A stretch of 64,000 nt of DNA from the NCBI GenBank assembly GCA_963169105.1, contig OY720634.1, positions 112,342,281 to 112,406,280 of the forward strand, given 5' to 3'. Numbering within the stretch: position 1 is the first letter of the stretch; every line of letters starts with the position of its first letter. Below the pieces are notes generated by a model. That model searched no databases. It was not told where the DNA came from and saw only the letters and a program-made list of their open reading frames with translations. The position numbers were made by a program, and so were the translations under genes. Shown piece by piece: positions 20,823-32,657 of the stretch. This stretch comes from Ceriagrion tenellum (taxonomy: Eukaryota > Arthropoda > Insecta > Odonata > Coenagrionidae).

Positions 20823-21885
20823 CTGTATTTACCACACCTTAATGGCCTTCGTGGCTTCAGACGAAAAATAAAAATATCCTTAGCCTAGAGGACATTTTCC
20901 ACCTGAGAAATAATATTCACGTCCTTCGAAAAATTTATTGACAATGGCTTTGACCAAAATCGAGTTACTATCACAAAAAAGGGGCCAATATTTCAAACAA
21001 AATCAGAAAAAATAACGATTAGTGACGCCATTCGATGGAATGTATATTACGTGATGTTTTTACGCCGCCAATCACTCGCGATTTTGAGCAAGAAACATTG
21101 GCATAAAAACAACGCTGTTTGGCGACCAAATATTTTGCCCAGAGTATTTTAGAATATGATGTTTACATGCTAATACTTCCTACAGTTGATGCAAGCTCCC
21201 AAATAACTAGTGGAGAAAAAATACGACTTCAACCAAAGAAAAAAAAATGAGCCAAAAGAGGTGAAAAACTTAATGAAAGATTTTTATGACGCGCTTTTGT
21301 TTTCCCACGAATGATAAAAAAAATCACGCCGATCCATTAAAACCGATCGCGGAGAAAAACAAAAGGGGGAGGGCGGTCTGTGTCTGAGGTGTTTTTTTTA
21401 TTATCTTCTGGGCCGTTCGAAGGATCGGAGAGGAGGAAGGGATTCGCAATCAAAAACACTTTAAAAAAACAACGAGGAGCAATAAAAAAGAGGAATGCAC
21501 CGAATGCTTCCGAAGGCGTGCGATGAAAGGGTTTATGTGGGATCGGGGTGATAGGGGGGGAGGGAGGAGTGGCAGGCGGCGTGAAAAACAATGCGAGGGG
21601 GTGCGGGTCAGAATGGCTCCTAATCCCGAGGAACCATCAATAACCATCCATCCTGGGCCACAGGGGCTTTTCCTTGTAAGGAACGGAAGGAGGGTGAGGA
21701 GATTACAGCTTCCGAATTTCCCAACCTTTCGGGAATCAAGATCGGGAAATCGTTTTTCCCGACGATTCCCGAAATCATTGCGCGATCGAACGGAATCCTA
21801 TTCCTCGATTACGGAATTTTATGCGTTGACAACAATTCCGTGCGAGACCACTTCGGCTAAGGTAAAAAGGATTATTTTTGTTGCA
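20823..21885. other. Unassigned; GC-rich block 21520-21700
   Basis: No coding domain was found. Purine-rich sequence near 21530-21600 explains the longer overlapping frames. A small GGGAAATCG/TTTTTCCCG inverted word lies at 21745-21766. Confidence 0.4.
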
Positions 21886-22285
21886 TTTATGTAGAGGTAT
21901 CAAAAGCATGGGCCATTGGAAAAGTTGAACAGAACAGACTAGAAGCCTTCGAAACCTGGAGCTGGAGGATGATGCTGAAGATAAAATGCACGGACAAATA
22001 AGAAATGATGAAGTGTACAGAAGAGTAGAAGAGAAAAAGACCATATGACGATGGAGCATCACGCAGAAATGAAGAAATAATGGATTGTACACACCCTGAG
22101 ACACAACGGATTTGTGAGGAACACAATTGAAGGTAAAATATAGGGAAAAGTCCCCAGAGGAAGACCCAGGAATAAGTTCATGGACCAAATAAAGAGGAAA
22201 GTACAGAAGAAGAGATACCTGAAGGTAAGGGAACTAGCATAAGACAGGGAAAAATTGAGGTCTGCAGTATCAACTACCAATGATG
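21886..22285 (+). pseudogene. RTE-like C-terminal remnant
   Basis: Across several frames: HTLRHNGFVRNTIEGKI, GKVPRGRPRNKFMDQIKR, KVQKKRYLKVRELA and DREKLRSAVSTTNDDM. It corresponds residue for residue to the fragments at 41829-42131 (minus) and 62930-63165 (plus). Stops lie at several points. Confidence 0.72.
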
Positions 22286-23210
22286 ACATGATGAGGTCTC
22301 ATTAAAATGACGTGCGCTTTCCGTTCGCTCTGGCGCGTTGCTCGCCAACAATCCTTACAACACATGGGCGTACCTGCTTTCCATTTGTTTTGTACCCCAC
22401 TCACCAGGAAGCTCGCTTCAAAAACAAATCGGGAGCTGAGTTTATGGCGTTGTACACCTACAGAAAGCTACCAACCAGCTGATTAATAAATGTTTCGCCA
22501 ACTCACCGTGTTCTAATCATTGCTGTTCGAGTGCGCTAAAGAGCTCTAAAGCGTAACAAACTGTGCTTACGTAAAAATTTAAATGGATGACTCTATATAT
22601 TAATATTGGGCACAAGGAACAATTTTTCTGAACTTAGTAAGAGTTGGTTAATACACATGGCGGAATCGAGCCATAATTAAATTAAATGAATTACACTTCG
22701 CACAATATTCCAACCTCTATTGGAGTGCCCTAATGGAGTTTTTCACGCTACGCCCGAGACATTTTGATGAGGACTGAAAAAAGGCACTTCTGGCAAATGT
22801 CTTTCATTCCCTCGCTTTCCCTCGGGTTTTGCAGGAAGAGGGTAAACAACCCTCCATCCCAAAACATAAGAGGGAACCAAAAGAATAAAAGACGTCAGAA
22901 ATTTCGATGTGATTCCGTTATTAATGACGCTAGCACATTGTCTAAACCGGTCGAAGAATTCAAATAAAGGATATAATACACGCAATAGAATTTATTTACC
23001 TAGCAACTTTACAAATTATTCGCGGGGGCTCAGGTTCAAACATGGCATAATAGGAGGTTTTTCCGATGAATCTCGATCCCTAAATTTGAGCTAAGTTGGG
23101 TCCACTACGAATGCAGCACTTCGTTCAAAAACGTATCCACAGCGCCGTTGACCAAAGACAGCCAATCTAAAGGCAGAGTTTATAGATCCAGCTGTCGTAG
23201 TGTTTTTAGT
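22286..23210. other. No recognisable content
   Basis: Unassigned. Short frames only, with no repeat shared within the window. Confidence 0.4.
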
Positions 23211-23475
23211 TGATTAAATAAAGAATGTGCGATGGAGAAAATGGTGAGAGGGCAGGGGGTGAAAAAAAGACAAATAAGGCAGTGTTTAGCACGGTAGGCG
23301 AGGAGAGGACACTTCTAATGGAGAATAGGAAGAGTACTGTAGGTGATAGGAACAGGTAATGAGTGAGAGGAGAGCTGAGAGCGGTAATAGAGGGGAGGGT
23401 GCTGGGTAAGTGCGTAAATGGGAGCAATTGAAAATAAGAATTACGGACGGAATGAATATGTTGAAGTGAGGAAAA
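23211..23475 (+). pseudogene. Diverged RTE-like C-terminal remnant
   Basis: The frame reads AVIEGRVLGKCVNGSN and ends in ATTACGGACGGAATGAATAT, in parallel with MIKGRVLGKRGKGKKDNRFH at 60900-61000 minus. It is heavily decayed. Confidence 0.5.
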
Positions 23476-23701
23476 AAATCTCGTAAGGAGATATACATCT
23501 GTAAAAATGTTAGAAAATTGTAACTCCTACATTTAAACCTACTGTGACCGGTAGATTGCTCTCATAATAATACCGGACCCAGCGGAAGCTACATATATCA
23601 TGCCCTCTCGATGTCAAAGTAATGGCCGACGCCGGGTTTCTTTCCTCATTTATTCCAATTCCTAGGTAATCCTTCCTTTACAAAACCTTTCCCACCAAGC
23701 C
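23476..23701. other. No recognisable content
   Basis: Nothing supported. Confidence 0.4.
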
Positions 23702-23705
23702 TTAA

Positions 23706-24258
23706 GGTAGTTTGAGCAAGATAGTTCCCTGGTCATAAAGAGTACCGTGATCGAATTATGTTTTATTTTCAGCAGCTGTAGGATGGATGGATTAAATATT
23801 GTATCATTTATGGTGCAATAATATACATCTATAAGACTGAAATTCTAGGTAAATAAATAAAAATATCTGTATAGCCTTCGCTTTGATTCATTTCTTTCGC
23901 GCGGGACGTTTAAAACTGCTTCACAACGGAAGGGTTTTTGTGTTCCTGAAAAAATATTTGTCGTGACAATATAGTTAATTATCAAAAATAGTTAAGAAAA
24001 CACACAAACTACACACTTTTAATTTTTTAAGGAGATCAAAAGGGTTATAAATTCCTCATTTTTTAAATAAAGCCTCTCTGGAGTGCATACACGTACCATT
24101 TCCCATGCTAAAGGGCTGGAATGTTTCGTCAAAAATCTCGGAAAAAAGTTCGGTAAAGGGCTGATAGTTTCGTATCTTTGGAAGGTTGACATATGTTTTT
24201 TTTTTGATTAAACATATTCATTGATTTCTAGGTGAAATAATATTTCGCTCAAAGTGCC
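23706..24258 (-). mobile_element. TTAA-flanked MITE, copy D (full length, 553 bp)
   Basis: TTAA is present on both sides (23702-23705 and 24259-24262). The termini are GGTAGTTTGAGCAAGATAGT and (reverse complement) GGCACTTTGAGCGAAATATT. The inside is the reverse complement of copy A, with GCATACACGTACCATTTCCC, CGCGCGGGACGTTTAAAACT and CAGCAGCTGTAGGATG. This copy gives the clearest evidence for the 4-bp target duplication. Confidence 0.88.
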
Positions 24259-24261
24259 TTA

Positions 24262-24310
24262 AGATAGTATACCACGGCTAAAAACGCCTCCGCAGATGTT
24301 GCGAACTTTT
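24262..24310 (+). pseudogene. Short RTE-like fragment
   Basis: AGTATACCACGGCTAAAAACG is nearly identical to 18930-18950. It directly abuts the right TTAA of MITE copy D. Confidence 0.45.
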
Positions 24311-24634
24311 ATTTTACGACTCTGATTAAAATATTAAAATTAAATATTAACAAAGTACAATTAAAAATTAATAAATTAAATTAAAAATAAAAAAGGTTAA
24401 ATCTACTTAAAGTAAATGTATTTGCGAGGGCCTCTGCAATAAGGATTAATATTAAAAATAAGTGTCGAGACTTTTTGCTTCCTTCAAAATTATTTTGGCC
24501 GTGGAAAACACGTGAATTTGTCGAAAACCAGGTGATCGCAATGACGCGTAAGACTTACGTTTCTCAATATCTCTGCACTTACTGTAAATGGGACTGCTTC
24601 ATCTCTATGTACGATCGTTCATCTGCATGGAGGA
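24311..24634. other. AT-rich, no recognisable content
   Basis: The TTAAAATTAAATATTAA-like run is low complexity. No gene was seen. Confidence 0.4.
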
Positions 24635-24745
24635 TTCGTTCGTTCCAACACAATAAGTGACCATTAAAAAACTGAGCTCCACTCAAAACATTCATAGAAC
24701 ACTCCACCATTCCACCCCCTCAAACCTCACCCCTTACGTCTTAGG
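24635..24745 (+). mobile_element. CR1-like LINE 3' UTR fragment (subfamily C)
   Basis: CACAATAAGTGACCATTAAA and ACTGAGCTCCACTCAAAACA match the segment just after the ORF2 stop in the copies at 20650, 52880 and 58590. The hairpin and tail are missing. Confidence 0.65.
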
Positions 24746-24789
24746 TTTTTGGACTTCTCATAAAGAGAGGTATCAGGCTTGACGTGGTG

Positions 24790-25114
24790 GAAAGAAATCT
24801 TTCATAAAGATTGAGAGTAAAGGCAATTTTCCACATAGATACAATGTATTCGACCCTAGGTTTCGATGTACTACATCATCATCAGGCCTGATTATGATGT
24901 AGAATCGAAGATGTCGAATGATGTAGAATTGAATCTTTAAGAAGATAAAAGTAGAGTAAGGCAATTTTCCACACATATAAAATTTATTCTACCTATGTTT
25001 CGATGCATGCACTACAAGTTTGTACATCATAATCAGGCCTGATGATTATGTAGTACCTCGAAACAGGTCGAATAAATGTTATCTAAGGGGAAAATTGCCT
25101 TACTCTCATTCTTC
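24790..25114. repeat. Compound palindrome with hammerhead-like cores (three arms)
   Basis: Arm 1 (24812-24895) and arm 2 (24948-25043) run in one direction and arm 3 (25031-25114) in the other. Each ends in a form of AAGGCAATTTTCCACA. On the minus strand arm 1 reads CTGATGA, TGATGTAGTACATC, GAAAC, CTAGG, GTCGAATAC. Arm 3 on the plus strand reads CTGATGA, a decayed stem, CGAAAC, AGGTCGAATAA. This layout matches the other palindromes listed here and the tail of the Penelope-like fragment, so I take it as terminal-repeat debris of that element class. Confidence 0.62.
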
Positions 25115-25794
25115 ATTTTGGACTAATTGTAAATTTTTAGTAAAAATAAAAAGAATCCCTTTTCTTTAAGGAGGATCATCAAAATGTTGAAATTTTTGTC
25201 GGTCGCGTTCCCATTAAAAAAAACAACCACCGGTCTGCGGAAAAAATTCGCGGGATCGGGAGGGAGGAAAATCCCACGGGAAAAACTATGGGTGTTGGGG
25301 TGGATGGGGGCAAAAAGGATCGAGAAAGGGCGAGAAACGCCTGGAAAGCTGTGGAGAGACAGGAAGAGGGGTTGAAGTGAGTGCCTTCTGGATTTCCACC
25401 GAATTGGCTAGCTCTCCCAATACAAGTCAGAACCCTGTTTGAAGGCGTGGGAAGAGGGTGCCGCTATGCTCTGCGGTCCGCTGTCATTCATCACGCAGCT
25501 TCGCGGACGAATGGGAAGGAAATTGGGCGGGCTTGGCCGGAAAATAAAAATAAAAGATAGGGAACGGGAGGAGGAAGGTGCGTGAGGAAGGGGAAAAGGG
25601 ATGGAATGTCAGTTCTCACGGCCATAACCTCGGAAAAGGGGGAAATCGGGAGGCGTGGATTTTGGAGAGGAAGGAGGACGATATGTGCTGGTTGGTTATT
25701 TGGGGAGACGACCGACAACTGAGGTCATTTGTGCCCCCTTCACTGCTTAACTCTCATTTTCCAATAGCTATCGTTCATAAGGAGCTAGCAAAGG
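25115..25794. other. No recognisable gene; purine-rich part
   Basis: A G/A-rich plus strand at 25240-25380 and 25500-25680 accounts for the long frames. Nothing was recognised. Confidence 0.45.
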
Positions 25795-26120
25795 ATGGGA
25801 GAATATCAGCAGCTAGGGGATCGGATTTGTGAGATGGATAGAGTACTGGCTAACCACAAGGACGGCCAGGGTTCAAATCCCTACATAGGAGGATTATTTT
25901 TTTTGCAGAGAAACGCCGACCGATTGTGCAGGGCACTTCCAAGGTCGTTCGATACCTCAATTCTTCGTCTGGTGCAACATAAACATATCGAATAGATCGA
26001 TCCTGGGGCACTTCAAGAGCAGTACTCCATCTGTCGGATGAGACGCCAAACAATGGCCCCCTTGGCACCTTTCGCTAAGAGCAGACTAATGCCCACGCTG
26101 AGTACATGGTAAACGGATGT
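25795..26120 (+). mobile_element. tRNA-derived SINE with conserved-type body
   Basis: The head (about 25812-25885) has an A-box-like GAGATGGATAGAGTACTGGC and a B box GGTTCAAATCC, 30 bp apart, as in a tRNA. The body includes ATCTGTCGGATGAGACGCCA and CCTTTCGCTAAGAGCAGACT, words of a kind that recur in SINE bodies across invertebrates, although I cannot name the domain superfamily. It is unlike the SINE at 11 kb and is single copy in this window. Confidence 0.65.
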
Positions 26121-27465
26121 CCTCCGATCAGTTCAATTACTCTAGTCTCCCGGTACTAGCATTTAAAACTCATTAGAAAATTAAAGTTATCTGAGAATAG
26201 CTATCCTGTTAAAAAACGACGCTTTGGCGTCGAGGCATACCACGCTTAAACGTGCGTTCACCGCAGCATTTTAAATTAGCATGCACTTTCAAAGTTATTC
26301 GGTAAATCTCCCAGCGCCGCTCCCTTCTCCCATATGGTTCAAAAACTCATAATTGCAATGGCAAATGAATGCGTATACGGCTGACTATAGCCTAGAGCCA
26401 TTCCTCATTGTATTTTGGATTACAGCAAGCACAAGAATACTTTGCATCACCCCTGATCATTCGCACTTATCTTCTGAAACTTCAATAACAACTCTTCCTG
26501 AACCTCCTTCGCCAACGCTTCATGTTTCCACTGCCTTTCGCAGGCATTACAATACTCATGGTATTCCACCGCATTCCACCGTATGTATATAATATATATT
26601 AATCCCCGTTATATATTAATATAATCCCCGTTATATTCCCCTTAATCGAAGAACTCCAACATTTGAGTGACGCCCTTCGTATCAATCACCAAATAAAATA
26701 TACTTTCAAACTGCTGAGTATTATTTCCTTCAACTACACATCCAAAGTCCTCGCAGAAAAAATCCTCTTCTATGGGAACCTATATCAGCCTTAGTTATTA
26801 CACCCTTCTTTTCATTCATACTATACTACTTCGGCATTTAAATTCGTTGCATAGTAATTGCCATCGTGAAACTCATGAAACCTCACGGAGAAAACGCCTT
26901 CAATAAAATGAAAAAGGTAAATTTATCGGCTGCTATGCAGGAAAAATTCCTCGCCTATCACATCATTGAAGCGAAACCAGAGAACAATATCGTTTCCACA
27001 CGAACATCTTTTTCACAGAAGAGGCACATGTAAAACACGTATGTTACTTCTATAAATGCCCATATCAATCCTAACGGGCAATCCAAAAAGGAAAAAAAGG
27101 AAAAATAAACATGAGTCAATCATTTTTGTAACGAAATCCTAAAACGTTTTTCTACATCATTACCAAAGACCCAATAGAAATAAAGCAATACATCAATTGG
27201 AAGAAATCATCACCCCGAATCTGAAAGGGTAGATTGGTTATCTGAGAAGGCTATATTTCAACATTTAGTGAGATATGTAGCCTTATTCAAGACATTTTCA
27301 ATTGATGCCTTCACAACTCTGATATCATACACTTAGTACGACTAGATTGTTTGTTTGAGGGTAGCGCTCACATATCGCTACATCCACACGTGCATGAAAT
27401 TTACACATTCCGTATATTACTTCCCAGGGTCACCTGCAGTTACCGACGAATATCTCATCATTAGT
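26121..27465. other. No recognisable content
   Basis: AT-rich unassigned sequence. TATATAATATATATTAAT and a repeated ATCCCCGTTATAT (26602 and 26628) form a short local duplication. Confidence 0.4.
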
Positions 27466-27469
27466 CGTG

Positions 27470-27640
27470 CATTCCTAAGATTGGTTGACTGCAACCCTCC
27501 ATCCTTTCCTGTCTAATGTTATGTCCCTTACTTCCTAGTAGCTCTTCCTATGTACTTTCTCCTTTATTTAGTCCTTGAACTTATTCCTGGGTCTTCTTCT
27601 GGGGGCTTTTCCCTCTAATTTACCTAAAACACGAATATCT
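27470..27640 (-). pseudogene. RTE-like C-terminal remnant
   Basis: The minus strand reads GKLEGKAPRRRPRNKF, a stop, then IKEKVHRKSY, EVRDITLDRKGWRVAVNQS. It is the same segment as 41829-42131 minus. Confidence 0.65.
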
Positions 27641-27880
27641 AGTACCCAGATATTTGTATTTCCCGGGTTATAAGAAGGTGTTTCCATTGTCGCTTCAACC
27701 AGATCAGAACCATGACCCCTAGGTACGTAGCCAAACTTTCTCCTCAAGGGGTTAACTAAGTCCGCTGTAATTGGAACCTAGGCGTCAATTTGATGTCAGG
27801 TATAAATAAGAGGAGATATAAATAAATAATTCTCGAAAAGGCAGCGGCACTGTGTAATGGAAACTGAGAAAATGAATCTC
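27641..27880. other. No recognisable content
   Basis: Nothing supported. Confidence 0.4.
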
Positions 27881-27885
27881 CTTAA

Positions 27886-28433
27886 GGTAGTTAGCAGCGA
27901 AATATCATTTCAACTAGAAATCAATTTACTTGGTCTTATTGCGAAAAAATACCTCACCTATCCAAAAATACAAAAATTTTGGCCCCTTACCGCACCAATT
28001 TTCGAGATATTAGCCACAAAATTCAAGCCTTTTTTAACGAGAAATGGTACTTGTATGCACTCTAGAGAGACCTTATTTTAAAAGTAAGGTATTTCAAACA
28101 CACAGATCTCGTAAAAAATCTCGTGTGGTTTGTAAGTTTTCTCAACTATTTATGAAAATAAATCATATTGTCACCGAATTAATTGTTTCAGGATCACAAC
28201 AAACCTTCCGTTGGGAAAGCGTTTAAAACGTACCGCGTGAAAAAATTAGTCAAGTCAAAGAGTTGCCGAGATTTACTAACATACTGAGAATTTCAGTCGT
28301 ACAAAAGGAAATTATTGCACCATTACTATCGCAGTATTTATTTCATGCTTCCTACAACCGCTGAAACCGCTTAAAACGTATACTTCAAACAACGTCTCCA
28401 TTACAAATAGGTAACTATCCCGCTCCAACTACC
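27886..28433 (+). mobile_element. TTAA-flanked MITE, copy F (full length, 548 bp)
   Basis: Left flank TTAA (27882-27885), right flank TAAA. It contains TATCATTTCAACTAGAAATC, AACGTACCGCGTGAAAAAAT, GCTTCCTACAACCGCTG and CTATCCCGCTCCAACTACC. It is collinear with copy A throughout. The two short frames inside are accidental. Confidence 0.87.
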
Positions 28434-29064
28434 TAAAGTTAGGTCTCTGACGCTAAAAATATAGGTACAGGATGTTTTCAAGTAGCATTGGCCTCATGCG
28501 TTGCATTAAAGTCTCCAGGAGCTTAAGTAATTCTGCTTCAACTGAAGACGGGGCACTATGGGGCAAATAGCACACACAGGCGACGGCAATAAGATTAAAG
28601 CAGCCAAGAGACCACAAAGCATAAAGAGAGCACTCTCTGGAATACGCTCATGGCAGTTTTAAGGAGCTTCCACAGCGACAAAGCAAATACAAAATACACC
28701 CTTTTGGTTTATCTTCGTTTAGAAACCCTTCTTTCGGTGATGGCCTACGTAGCCCATTGTAAACCAATATAAAGGTAAAAAATGCATATTATTCCGTGTT
28801 CATATTTTAAATGAGCACTTTATCTGGTCATACGAGTAGACAATGGCACCTTTACTATGCACCTGTAACATTTTGGCTTCAAATATCGTAGTATTCGGAA
28901 CAAAACTAACAAAATAAGATACTGTGGTACATATACATATCGATTCAATTTTTTGTGACTATTTTACATCTTAAAAACTAGTTTTCCGTGAAAATGGCAT
29001 CTAAATCACATGGATTACATTTTTCCCCATGCTTCTCTAATCATTTCATTCAGTACCATATTAT
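28434..29064. other. No recognisable content
   Basis: Unassigned AT-rich sequence. Confidence 0.4.
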
Positions 29065-29706
29065 TTTATACATCTACATACTACCCTGCCAGCCGCCGTA
29101 TGGGCGTGTGGCAGGGGGTATATGGACACCAGCCGTGTAAAGATGTAAGAGATAAGGTTTTGGGAGAAATGGTGACGTGTATCATGGGAGTGTATTTAGT
29201 GGAGCTCAGATTTTATTGTGGTCGCTCATTGTGAGCGGAAAGAACGAGTTTTTGTACCTATCTGTTCGGTAATGCACCTCTCATATTTTATCGCTTCTGT
29301 CAGACCTAGAGATGTAGTGCCATGATAATATTCTCTGTGTCGCTCTGAAACACACCAGTTATGAAATGCTCAAGCAACTTAAGCCTAGCGTTTAGACTCC
29401 GAGGCTCTGGGGGCTCCCACCATCCTCTCACTAAAAGTTGTGAGACACTGTATGTTCGCTCATAGCAGTTTGTAACGAAGTGTGCTGCCTTTCGTTATTG
29501 TTTAATTTTTTTGACTACATCTTCATCACCAGGATCCCAAATGCTCGCGGCGTATTCCAGATGTGGCGTAACCAGAGCGAAGTAGCATCTCTCATTTACT
29601 TATTCATCCAAAGACCTTCCTATTATACGCTAAATAAAACCAAGTTTCTTTAATGCTGTGCCGCATATGTTTTGTATGTGTGTTCCCCACGATACATCAG
29701 AAGTAA
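29065..29706 (-). mobile_element. CR1-like LINE, 5'-truncated (subfamily C)
   Basis: It starts with the tail and hairpin (CCGCCGTATGGGCG) and CACCAGCCGTGTAAAGATGT. ORF2 remnants on the minus strand include the IWDP region (GATCCCAAATGCTCGCGGCG on plus) and the ISW-HI region near 29690. It ends abruptly at 29706, where the sister copy at 18043 continues. There are multiple frameshifts. Confidence 0.86.
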
Positions 29707-30989
29707 TTTTAAGTTCAACTAGAGAATAAAATATCAGGGCAAGATAAAATTTTGTCACTCATATCAGATAAAAGATGAGATCAGTTCAACAAACAGACGG
29801 ACTATGGATCAAAAGATGTGGGAGTTATTTTACGCTGGAGTCGCCATAACGAGGAAGCAGGATTCACCGCCTTGCTGGAGTGCATCGGCGTCACACGCTC
29901 CTCCTCATCCCCCCTCCTACACCGAGAGTGCGAACGTGAAAACTCTCGAAGCACGCAGAGGCACGCGGGCGTGAAACGACTAGAGGAAGTCAGAAAACGA
30001 GGGCTTTCGCAATCCAACGCCGCAGATACTTGACAGGCTGTGGAAACCGTGAGTGACGAAGGCTCCTGGCGGTTGCTATCGCTGATGCAGCTGTTTTCCA
30101 AATACAAAAAAGGCAAGTTAAGGAGATGACGAGGAGAATGACGCACTCTGAAGTGTGAGTGGAATGAACAGTGAGTTTTGCCAATAAAGGCATTTTGCGC
30201 TAACCTCCTCGCCTTATCTGCCTCCTGTGGTAGGTAAGTTGGAAAGGCGAGCTGGTGTTACTAGCAAGAGACCCAAGTCACTTGAGCCATTGAGGACAGG
30301 TGAGCAGGCATGGGAAGAATTATTTGAAGACCGCAGAAAAGGGGAGGGAAACTTGGCGTCGAAATGAGCCAACTTCGTTGAAAATTAAAAGGCATCACGC
30401 CAGATATACTAATCATAATACTCGTCATTTTTTCTTCTTTCGGCATGTAACAAGGCTGTTACGGAGGATCCCGCGGTTTTCTGGTAAATTAGAATCTTTC
30501 GAATTCTCCTCGCGTCATCAAGTTAGGGACCTGATGATGCCCATTAGAATGCTGGCAAAACGATCGTCATGTAAATGCTGAAACGCGGGAAGAAGCCGTA
30601 AAATTCCAATGTAACAAGGCTGTTAAACAATAGATTATTTGGAAGAAATTTACGGCTATCCGTTAACATTTAGCGTCGGATAACCCAGTTAAATGTAATT
30701 ATATACGCATGAAACATATCATGCGTCACAAAAAGTAGAACTTCCCAAAAAATTTCGCGCCTCAAAAATCGGGTCGCCAAGTTTGCTAAGTGATGAAATT
30801 GGCAGTCCATGCTTTTTTACACTAACATCAGCATTAACATCGAGACACCGGGATTCTGTAAAACATGCTTAAGGTAACAACAAAAGTAATAACACAAATC
30901 ATTGAAGAAGCGCCGTCACGAAAGATGAACTGAGTTTTCGAAATACCCCGTATTAGGTACATGGTAAATGGGTTCAAGGCTAAACACTG
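29707..30989. other. Unassigned; GC-richer block 29820-30190
   Basis: The block at 29820-30190 has an AATAAA at 30184 and longish frames on both strands, but I see no known domain. A decayed exon or LINE piece is possible. The rest is unassigned. Confidence 0.4.
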
Positions 30990-32128
30990 CATCTACATCT
31001 ACATCTACGTGATACCCTGCGAGCCACCACGAGGGTGTGTGGCAGGGGGTGAAGATCACCAAACATGCACTATTGACATGCAACTAGGATATTTAATGGA
31101 GACATGCTAGATAATATGGTCACATGCTGCTAGATGGTTAGTATCTACATAATATGAAATGGATTATTGGTTGTTATTACATGCATCATACACTACAGAC
31201 TACTCTAACTATATTTCACCTACCTATCCCTTTGCTATGCTGCCTATTGTTCTCTCTTATAGTACGAGGGAAAAATGACATTTTAAATCTATCGGTACGA
31301 CAATCTATCTCTCTAATCTTGTTAATATGATCAAACCTAGCATAATACGCAGGGATTCTTAATATATATCTAACGTCATCTGTGAACAACTCTGTTTCGA
31401 ATTTACTTGAAAGGTTTAACCTAAATTTTAACCTGCGTTCTGATAGTAATTCCCATCCTAGTTCTTCTATTAACCTCGTAACACTTATACAATTATCATA
31501 ACGGCCTTTAACAAACCTAGCAGATCTCCTTTGCACGCGCTCTAATTCTTTTATCATACCTTCCTCGTACGGATCCCATATACTAGCGGCATATTCTAAA
31601 TGAGGCCTGACAAGTGTAAAATATCTTCTTTCTCGTAGTCTCTCATCGCATTTGCCTAGAACCCTTTTTACGAATCCTAATCTACGGTTTGCTACACTAG
31701 TTATTTTCCTGATGTGTTTCCCCCAGACATGTCTTCAGTGATGGTGACGCCTAAGTATTTAATTGAATCTACGTTACATATTTTGTTTTCTTTGATGCAA
31801 TAATTATTCCGGGGAAAACCAATCTTTTTCCAAAAATTCATAATCGCGCATTTCTTCAAATTTAATTCTAGTTGCCATCTATCACACCGATCATCAATCG
31901 CATCTAAATCCTTAGCTAAAAACTGGATGTCCTCTTCATTTCTAATTTCCTTATACACTACTGCATCATCGGCAAAAAGACGGAGCTTGCTATTTTTTAC
32001 TACTGTATTTAAGTCGTTTACGTAGAGAAGAAATAAAATTGGGCCTATCATGCTTCCCTGGGGAACACCTGATGTAACTTTTACTTCGCCGAAGCTGACA
32101 CCATCTAATACCACCTTACTACTGCACG
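30990..32128 (-). pseudogene. CR1-like LINE, 5'-truncated, best-preserved reading frame (subfamily A)
   Basis: The minus strand from 32128 to 31216 encodes the RT palm to the ORF2 end: LDGVSFGEVKVTSGVPQGSM, IGPILFLLYVNDL, KLRLFADDAVVYKE (catalytic FADD intact), RWQLELNLKKC, KYLGVTITEDMS, one -1 frameshift near 31722, then HIRKITSVANRRLGFVKRVL, RPHLEYAASIWDPYEEG, ELERVQRRSARFVKGRYDN, LIEELGWELLSERRLKFRLN and SFFPRTIRENN, stop. The 3' UTR, hairpin (CACC/GGTG inner stem) and three TAGATG repeats follow. Only one disabling change was seen, so this is a recent but truncated copy. Confidence 0.92.
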
Positions 32129-32653
32129 TGGCGGTGAGAAGAGGAGAGGAAGGGAACTCATTTTGCCAAGCAATTTATAGTTTATACGGTCAGTACACAT
32201 TACACTACGGATAATTTAAATATTCATGTGATGCGGTGCAGTGTTTACTTCACAGTGGCGTCAAAATCAACAATGCCTTTTTCGGCGAAATGCCAAAATA
32301 AATCGTTTTAAAACCCTTATTGCTAGCAAGATATTTTATACATTCCAACTGTTTATCATAAGCATTTCCTTTTCGTCATGGATTGCCGATTGCAAGAATG
32401 AAAAAATACTAACATGGAACCCCATTACGGGGGGACACCGACAACTGAGGCAATATACGCCTTTCAGAGCAGGTAGGTAGATACACGTATCGTCCCGGGT
32501 AGGAGTGTTTTGGAAAAGTATAATGAGGGAGGGCGGAGAGAAATCTGAGATCAGCACAAGTTTAAACAAAATGAAAGACGCCAAAGGTTTCACAATTCAA
32601 CGTCAGAACATTAATTTTGCGTTGTTCCACACATAACTACCAAAGGAGTTTAC
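32129..32653. other. No recognisable content
   Basis: Two opposed open frames near 32241-32593 have no recognised domain. Confidence 0.4.
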
Positions 32654-32657
32654 TTAA

